In this document: piece by piece, positions 48,648-53,794 of the stretch
Layout: each line of letters starts with the position of its first letter
How positions within the stretch are numbered: the stretch's first letter is position 1
Origin: Bryobacterales bacterium
GTDB taxonomy: Bacteria; Acidobacteriota; Terriglobia; Bryobacterales; UBA6623
Direction of reading: 5' to 3'
NCBI GenBank assembly: GCA_028819235.1
Contig: JAPPMC010000114.1
Coordinates: 1 to 53,794, forward strand
DNA length: 53,794 nt
The notes under the pieces: generated by a model
Told to the model about the DNA's origin: nothing
The model's database searches: none
What the model saw: the letters and a program-made list of their open reading frames with translations, nothing else
Translations under genes and position numbers: made by a program

Positions 48648-49921
48648 GGGACCGGTACGTCACCGACGGCGGCCGCCAGTTCGAACATGCTGGCGCGCTC
48701 GTCAAAAAGTGCCTGATTCAGCACCCGCATCGTATCCCGGTACCGGCGCTGTGCGTCTAGGTAGTTCATCAGCGGCGCTCCCCCTAGGCGGTACGCAGCC
48801 AGCGTGACCCGGCTAGCCTCCTCCGCTTGCCGGATCTGCTGCGATTGGATGTACTCCACGCGCTCGCCATTGATCTTCACGGCGTTGAACGCCTGCCAGA
48901 CCTCCAGAGCAATTCGATTGCGCGTGGCAGTCAGGAGGTTCTGGGCCTGCCGCGTCTCCGCCTTTGACCGAAGGATCTCCCCTTGGTTGCGATTGAAGAC
49001 CGCCAAGGGAATGTTGACGCCGGCGACCAGCTTGTTGTCCTGGCCTTCGCGCATGTATCCGCCAGCGACGGTGATGTTGGGCGTCGCCAGGGTGCGCTGG
49101 AAGAGGATCTCGGCAGCCGACCGCTCGAATTCTGCGACCGCTGCCTGAAGGTCTGGGCGCCGGTCCGTCGCCATCTGGAGAAACTCCTCGGCGGTAGCGT
49201 TCATCGGCACGCCGAGCCGGGGGATTTCTCGCAAGTCGCCCCGCACGTTCAGGCGGGCACCCAAGTCTGGGGCATTCAGCAGAGCCAGCAGGGCGGCCTT
49301 TGAATTCTGAAGCTCCAATCGGGCTTGGAACAGGTCATCAGCGAACCGAAGGCGCTCGACCTCGATCCGCGTGAGTTCCAGCCCAGAAATCTCGCCCTGC
49401 TCGAACCTCGTCCTGTTCAGGGCGATGACCTGGTCGGTCTGGTCCAGTGTCGTCTGGGCGAGCCTGCGATTCGAGTCCGCTAGGAGAACTCGATAGAAGG
49501 CGGACCGGACCTCAAGCCGCAGAGCGCGCGCAGCATCCTCGAACGCGGCCGTCTCGCGTACGGTCGAGAATTGTGCTGCCCGCCTTCCCAGCCTCCGCTG
49601 GCTCCGGCGCTGGATTTCGTATTCGACTCCGGCGGTCAGTTCCCGGCCCTCAAAGGACGGCTCGATTCCCGACCGGTAGTAGGAGAGCCCCTCGGATTCG
49701 ACCGTGAATTGCGGGTTGGGCCTCAATCCGGCGGTGACAACGTCCCCCTCCGCCATTTCGATGCTGTTGCGGGCGGCCAGAAGCTCCGGGTTTCTTTCTA
49801 GCGCCAGTTTGACGGCCTCGTTGAGAGACAATTCGCCCGGAACGACCTCCTGCCCCGGCAACAGCAACCTGCCCAAGAGCAACAGGGTGGCCACAAGGGC
49901 TGCGAAGGCGTTCTGCTTCAT
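48644..49921 (-). CDS. czcC: TolC/CzcC-type outer-membrane efflux channel
   Basis: A 425-residue outer-membrane factor. A signal peptide (MKQNAFAALVATLLLLGRLL) precedes two OEP repeats. SLNEAVKLALERNPELLAAR marks the first, and RRPDLQAAVAEFERSAAEI and AGVNIPLAVFNRNQGEI the second. Coiled-coil-like helices carry the typical Leu/Ala/Gln pattern. I chose ATG 49921 as start (signal peptide begins there); ATG 49948 would add nine residues. It heads a leftward two-gene operon with the second adaptor and supplies the outer-membrane exit for the pump. Confidence 0.92.
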   Translation of the reverse strand: MKQNAFAALVATLLLLGRLLLPGQEVVPGELSLNEAVKLALERNPELLAARNSIEMAEGDVVTAGLRPNPQFTVESEGLSYYRSGIEPSFEGRELTAGVEYEIQRRSQRRLGRRAAQFSTVRETAAFEDAARALRLEVRSAFYRVLLADSNRRLAQTTLDQTDQVIALNRTRFEQGEISGLELTRIEVERLRFADDLFQARLELQNSKAALLALLNAPDLGARLNVRGDLREIPRLGVPMNATAEEFLQMATDRRPDLQAAVAEFERSAAEILFQRTLATPNITVAGGYMREGQDNKLVAGVNIPLAVFNRNQGEILRSKAETRQAQNLLTATRNRIALEVWQAFNAVKINGERVEYIQSQQIRQAEEASRVTLAAYRLGGAPLMNYLDAQRRYRDTMRVLNQALFDERASMFELAAAVGDVPVP

Positions 49922-50676
49922 CACCTGCGGATCGGACTTAGCGGACATCGTAGCATCCGATTCGACAGCAAGGCGGCACAAGGCTTGGACTTGGGCTTCT
50001 AATTGACGACGCCAAGTTTCGGATGCTCGTCACCGCGAATCGAAGAATCCAGACGCGCAGCGCAATGCTGCGGCCTCTCCATGGGCTCGCTGCCGACTCC
50101 GTCGGCCCGCCGGCACGTCGCCGTCGTGAGGACACAGACCCTGTATGATGGTGCTCTGAGCGAAGGAGTCTAGGACGCCAGCCTGATCATGCATGACGCG
50201 GTGTTTAGGCTATCGAGTTCTCGCACGGTGGTGGCACCGCAGCGTACCTGCCGCGCGTCGGCAGACATTGCGAGAAGGGGCCCGCTAGGTTCCCCCGGCG
50301 GACGGCGCATGCCCCGGCTAGGGGCCTACCATCGAGGCGACCGATTCGCGGTGCCCCGTTGGAGACGCGGGAGCGCCTCTGGATCGAAGAGGCCGCCTGA
50401 TCCCGTATCCTCTTCCGCCCTCGCGTCAGGGTCGATCGGACGTCAGAAGCGGGCATGCGCGCCAATGCCGCAAGTGTCGGCTTCGTTGGGATCCCGTGCC
50501 ATCTCGGCGGCAGCCAATCGACAGATGAGCGTATCGCAATGGGCAAGGGCCGGTCGCGGACTGGTGCTGCATGGCTACTGGGGGCCCGCCGCGGGCAGGG
50601 AACGGAAGATTCCGGCTGGCGTCGGGATCGGGCGTCGCACCATCGAAGGCTCCTAGGCTCGCTGACGGTGAGGGAA
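49922..50676. other. Divergent gap without a supported gene
   Basis: Frames on both strands are Arg/Pro/Ser-rich shadows with no motifs. The region should contain the promoters of the outer-membrane channel operon (left) and of the binding protein gene (right), but I cannot place them. Confidence 0.3.
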
Positions 50677-51912
50677 ATGAAGCGGCAGGGTGTCAGAATG
50701 GTTTTGAGGACCTGCGTGGCGATTGTCGGGGTGGGCTGCTCGATAGGCTTCCTCGTGGCCCAGGAATCCGAAGGTCCGCCAGGGGTTGGCGATCACTCGA
50801 TCAGGTTCGGCCAGATTGCCTGTTTCTCCGGCCCGAATGCTCATCTCGGGGTTCGTTACCGAGCTGGGATCATCGCTGCCTTTCGCGAGATCAACGAGCA
50901 GGGCGGAGTTCACGGAAGGACACTGGAACTGGAAGGGTTCGATGACGGCTACGAACCGACGCGGGCAGCTGAGAATGCAGAGAGGGTCGTAGCGCAGAAC
51001 GATGTAGTCGCCGTTATAGGAGGAGTTGGCACTCCAACTGCTAGGAGGATAGCTCCCATTCTTCGGGATGCCCAGATTCCGTTCATTGGAATGTTCACCG
51101 GTGCGGATTTCCTCCGTGACATCGATCGGTTTCCGAATACTGTGAACCTGCGGGCCAGTTACAACGATGAGGTTGTCCTGTTGGTGGATCACATGGTGAA
51201 CGGCCTCGGCAAGCGACGCTTCGGGGTCATCTACCAAGACGATGCATTCGGTCGATCGGTGCTGGCGCACTATCGATCCGCATTGGCGGAGTTCAACCTT
51301 CCCGTCTTGGCCAAGTCGACCTTCACGCGCAACACCCATGCGGTGCATTCAAGTCTCTTCACATTGAGCAAGGCCGATCTTGACGCCGTACTGATGGTTG
51401 GGAGCTACTCAGCGAATGCGGACGTCGTCAATCTGTGGCACTCGCTGGATCATGAGTACGTACTGGCCAATCTTTCGTTCGTTGGCTCCCACGATCTCCG
51501 TGAGTCCGTGCGCGGACTCGACGAGGGTTCCGCGAATCTGATCTTGGTATCTGAAGTTGTGCCCGACGTTGGAGACGCGAGCTGGGAGGTCGTCCAGCAC
51601 TTTCTGAGGGCCATTGCAAGAGTTCCGGCAGACGGCGAGTTGAGGGAGGGCATTGTAGGTTTGCAATCCAGTCACTTCAATGAGTCGATCGCGTTGGAAG
51701 GCTACATCATTGGGCGTTTCGTGATCGAAGTGCTGCAACGGCTAGAGGGCGAACCGACCAGGGAGGCTCTTCTCGCTACCGCTCTGCAGCCTGAACCCGT
51801 GCAGATCGAGGACTGGACGATCAAAGTGGCCCCCGGCACGAATTGGGGATCGCGATACGTCCGGCTCACTAACCTGAGTGGCGAGAAGCTCGCGGAAGCG
51901 GGCCTGCAGTGA
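50677..51912 (+). CDS. Periplasmic type-1 binding protein (Leu/Ile/Val-binding family)
   Basis: A 411-residue exported solute-binding protein. The signal peptide (MVLRTCVAIVGVGCSIGFLVAQ) lacks a clear lipobox. The ligand-binding fold is recognised by IRFGQIACFSGPNAHLGVRY, GIIAAFREINEQGGVHGRTL, ENAERVVAQNDVVAVIGG, PFIGMFTGAD and YQDDAFGRSVLAHYRSAL. Start is ATG 50677 or ATG 50698; the latter has CAGGG at good distance. No permease or ATPase genes are near, so it is an orphan or a sensor-type binding protein. Codon use is visibly less GC-rich than in neighbouring genes (several ATA, AGG and GTA codons), hinting at a different origin. Confidence 0.88.
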   Translation: MKRQGVRMVLRTCVAIVGVGCSIGFLVAQESEGPPGVGDHSIRFGQIACFSGPNAHLGVRYRAGIIAAFREINEQGGVHGRTLELEGFDDGYEPTRAAENAERVVAQNDVVAVIGGVGTPTARRIAPILRDAQIPFIGMFTGADFLRDIDRFPNTVNLRASYNDEVVLLVDHMVNGLGKRRFGVIYQDDAFGRSVLAHYRSALAEFNLPVLAKSTFTRNTHAVHSSLFTLSKADLDAVLMVGSYSANADVVNLWHSLDHEYVLANLSFVGSHDLRESVRGLDEGSANLILVSEVVPDVGDASWEVVQHFLRAIARVPADGELREGIVGLQSSHFNESIALEGYIIGRFVIEVLQRLEGEPTREALLATALQPEPVQIEDWTIKVAPGTNWGSRYVRLTNLSGEKLAEAGLQ

Positions 51913-52509
51913 GCAGCTTTCGTATCCGGTCGCGTCGCGACTTGACGGGGGGATAGTGCTGCTGCAGCTGGTGCAGGGCCTCCTTCTGGCGCGACCGGAG
52001 CCCGGATATCCCATACGCGCGACTCGGTTGGATTAGGCGCAGCCAGTTGCTCGGCGGCAAACTACTCCGCTTCGTCCACTGCAGTCTGAGAAAGCCGCAC
52101 GCGACGCGATCGGGTCCTGAGTCGGCAGTCGAGACGGAGCAGTCGATTCCGGCGGGCCGTCATCGCCCGCCCGCGATCCTCTGAAGGCACTCGGAACGCA
52201 GCCCGGGCCCTTCCAAGACAGCGACTCATGGGGAGCCTTTCCCTTCCGCCCAACCACAGCCCTAGGCTGATCTTCACTCGGCCACCGCGTCTGGCCCCTC
52301 AGCGCGCGAAGGGCATGGTCGAAGTGGGTAGTCCGACCGGGAAGTTCGGCAGACCGCAGCAGCGCACGGTGAGCGAAGACACCGAGTGTTCCCTTGACGG
52401 TTCGAAGGCAATCTGTGGGACGTGGCGGCCTCTGGGCTCCATCAGGGCCGGGCGATCCCGCGCGTTCTGCCCCGTTTCATGCTCGATACAATCCCGCCGG
52501 AGTCCACTC
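51913..52509. other. Stretch without a supported gene
   Basis: No gene, hairpin or repeat can be supported. Frames are shadow-like on both strands. Confidence 0.3.
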
Positions 52510-52818
52510 CCAACAAGTCGAGTGGCTGCAACGCCGTGGGCTGCGAGAGCCGTACCACCTCGTGCCCCGCAGTTCCCGGCCTCCGGGCCCCCGTCAGCGT
52601 CTGCGCGCCGATTTGCACCGCACGGTCGGCGGGTGCTGAACCGGCTGGACTTGCGGTGTCCGCCTGCTGCTCGCCTTAGCCTCCGCCCCCAGCGACACCC
52701 GGGTCGGCGCCAGAGGCGATCCCCGGCGTGCTGAGGCCTGCTCTGGTTCGGCGTCCTCGCACAGCAGCGGCGCCAGCTTGCGCGTCAGGTGCGACCGACG
52801 TAGTACGTCAGAACGCAC
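52510..52818 (-). mobile_element. Remnant of an IS1634-like transposase C-terminus
   Basis: Read on the minus strand, with frameshifts, pieces resemble the end of IS1634-type transposases: LTRKLAPLLCEDAEPEQASA, GSPLAPTRVSLGAEAKASSR, and finally EVVRLSQPTALQPLDLLGV, comparable to the family ending TPLQ..AL.LL.V. The catalytic core is absent. Identification rests on remembered family patterns and is moderate. Confidence 0.45.
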
Positions 52819-53794
52819 AGCAGCGACGCTTGTGAGGGCGCGAGCGGGCCTCTCCCCGCCGGATGAGACACCGAATGATCAGACGAGCACTGACCATGGT
52901 ACCGATGGCCGTCGCAGTGAGCGACGGTCTGGTGGTTGGCGACCGATTGCTTTGGGCCGACGACTGGGGATACCCTCCAGCGCAGCACGGCTCCCCCTCC
53001 TCACAACCCGCATGGTGCGGAACTAGAGCTCGGCAACAGCAGCCCGCGCCGGCGGAACAGTGGCGTGTGTCCGTGCGCGGAGTGTCTCGGAGGAAGCCGT
53101 GCCCGCGAGCGCTCTCTCGCGTTGCACCCAATCCGAGCGTAGAAGCACCAGGATCGCCTTTAGGGTGCGGAACGCGCCCCAATATGTGCGCTAGGGCTTG
53201 TAGGCTGCCACCGCTTAGTCCGGCCCTCAAACCTCCTTCGGAAGGCTGGATTCCACTGCGAAGATCACGTCCGGCTGCGCCCCGGTCACAAGCCTGCCCG
53301 GCCGGTGCGACCAGCGCGGTCGCCGGTCGCTGGCCCTGATCGTGGAGTAGTTCCTGACCCGCTTGCGGTTGGCATCTCGCCCCACGGGTGGAATGATGGC
53401 GTGCTCGCCGTGCATGCCCGCGTCTGCGCCGCGCCCCAACGTGGGGGCAGTGCGCCTCAAGACCCCCTCTGCGCCTGCGGCAGCTCCACGTGGCATCGGG
53501 GGCCCTCGGCCCGCGGGCGCGGGATAGGGCACACCAGCAATCGCTCGCCGGGACGGCCCGGGTAGTGTATCCCGGCCCCGAGGTCGGCTACGCCTGCGGC
53601 ACGGATCCCTAGTGGCCAATCACAGGCGCTCTGGCAAGCCCACTTGCCGTTGTGCGGCGATTGATCATTCCGGGCACGGTCGCTATTGGCTGCTGATCCG
53701 CGCCGTGCACAGCAGTATTACTAGCACCATTCGCAGCCCCGAGCTGCCCTTGCCCCATAAGTCACGAGCGGGGCTCCTGCTGAGACGCGGCTAG
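52819..53794. other. Right-hand end without a supported gene
   Basis: Several frames of up to about 158 codons cross this end, but all have shadow-like composition and no motifs. A minus-strand piece near 53420-53230 (GEHAIIPPVGRDANRKR) has slightly more protein-like sequence and may be a relic. Nothing can be named. Confidence 0.3.

Noticed and set aside
52863..53339. A 158-codon plus-strand frame starting with a hydrophobic, Met-rich segment
   Set aside because: The beginning resembles a signal peptide, but the remainder is Pro/Arg/Ser/Cys-rich with no domain, and there is no clear ribosome binding site.

Overview
This is a GC-rich window, probably from a marine or host-associated Acidobacteriota. 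That placement is inferred from an Oar-type TonB receptor of about 1,090 residues, a planctomycete/acidobacterium-style cytochrome-DUF1549-DUF1553 protein, several S1 sulfatases and separate glyQ/glyS genes. No rRNA or tRNA was seen to fix the taxonomy.

Layout. 1-2.5 kb: the tail of a membrane protein, then a fused MNT-HEPN protein followed by a truncated tandem copy of its nucleotidyltransferase half. 2.6-5.9 kb: a compact glycerate module (beta-hydroxyacid dehydrogenase, glyoxylate/hydroxypyruvate reductase, glycerate 2-kinase). 6-15 kb: a secreted sulfatase, a cupin, a ferredoxin-type siroheme nitrite/sulfite reductase with a small partner protein, glyQ-glyS and a TIM-barrel isomerase. 15-21 kb: TonB receptor and PSD1-type cytochrome protein. 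21-27 kb: BCCT transporter divergent from a cupin, a GH43/32-like propeller protein, and several decayed fragments (TonB receptor, ISKra4 transposase, a second propeller gene). 27-35 kb: a region of broken genes: truncated sulfatase, frameshifted AAA ATPase, AAA/PD-(D/E)XK ATPase with an in-frame stop, decayed two-component hybrid, and an intact HepT/MntA toxin-antitoxin pair. 35-37 kb: an intact sulfatase. 37.7-50 kb: a metal-efflux island. 50.7-51.9 kb: an orphan type-1 periplasmic binding protein. The last 1.9 kb holds only a transposase remnant.

The most interesting unit is the metal island. A leftward operon encodes a protein that joins a SO_0444/ArsP-type Cu/Zn permease, with a His-Asp-rich cytoplasmic loop, to an SPFH (HflK-like) domain, followed by HflC-like and HflK-like SPFH proteins. 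It is divergent from an adaptor plus HME-RND pump pair, which in turn converges on an outer-membrane channel plus second adaptor pair. A 10-bp inverted repeat lies in the shared intergenic region. I read this as a metal exporter physically tied to a membrane scaffold/protease-control complex; this is inference.

The second theme is decay of duplicated genes. At least five intact genes have broken paralogous pieces elsewhere in the window. One two-gene module (AAA/PD-(D/E)XK ATPase facing HepT/MntA) exists in two copies that have lost opposite halves. The density of pseudogenes and IS remnants suggests a genome in an early stage of reduction.
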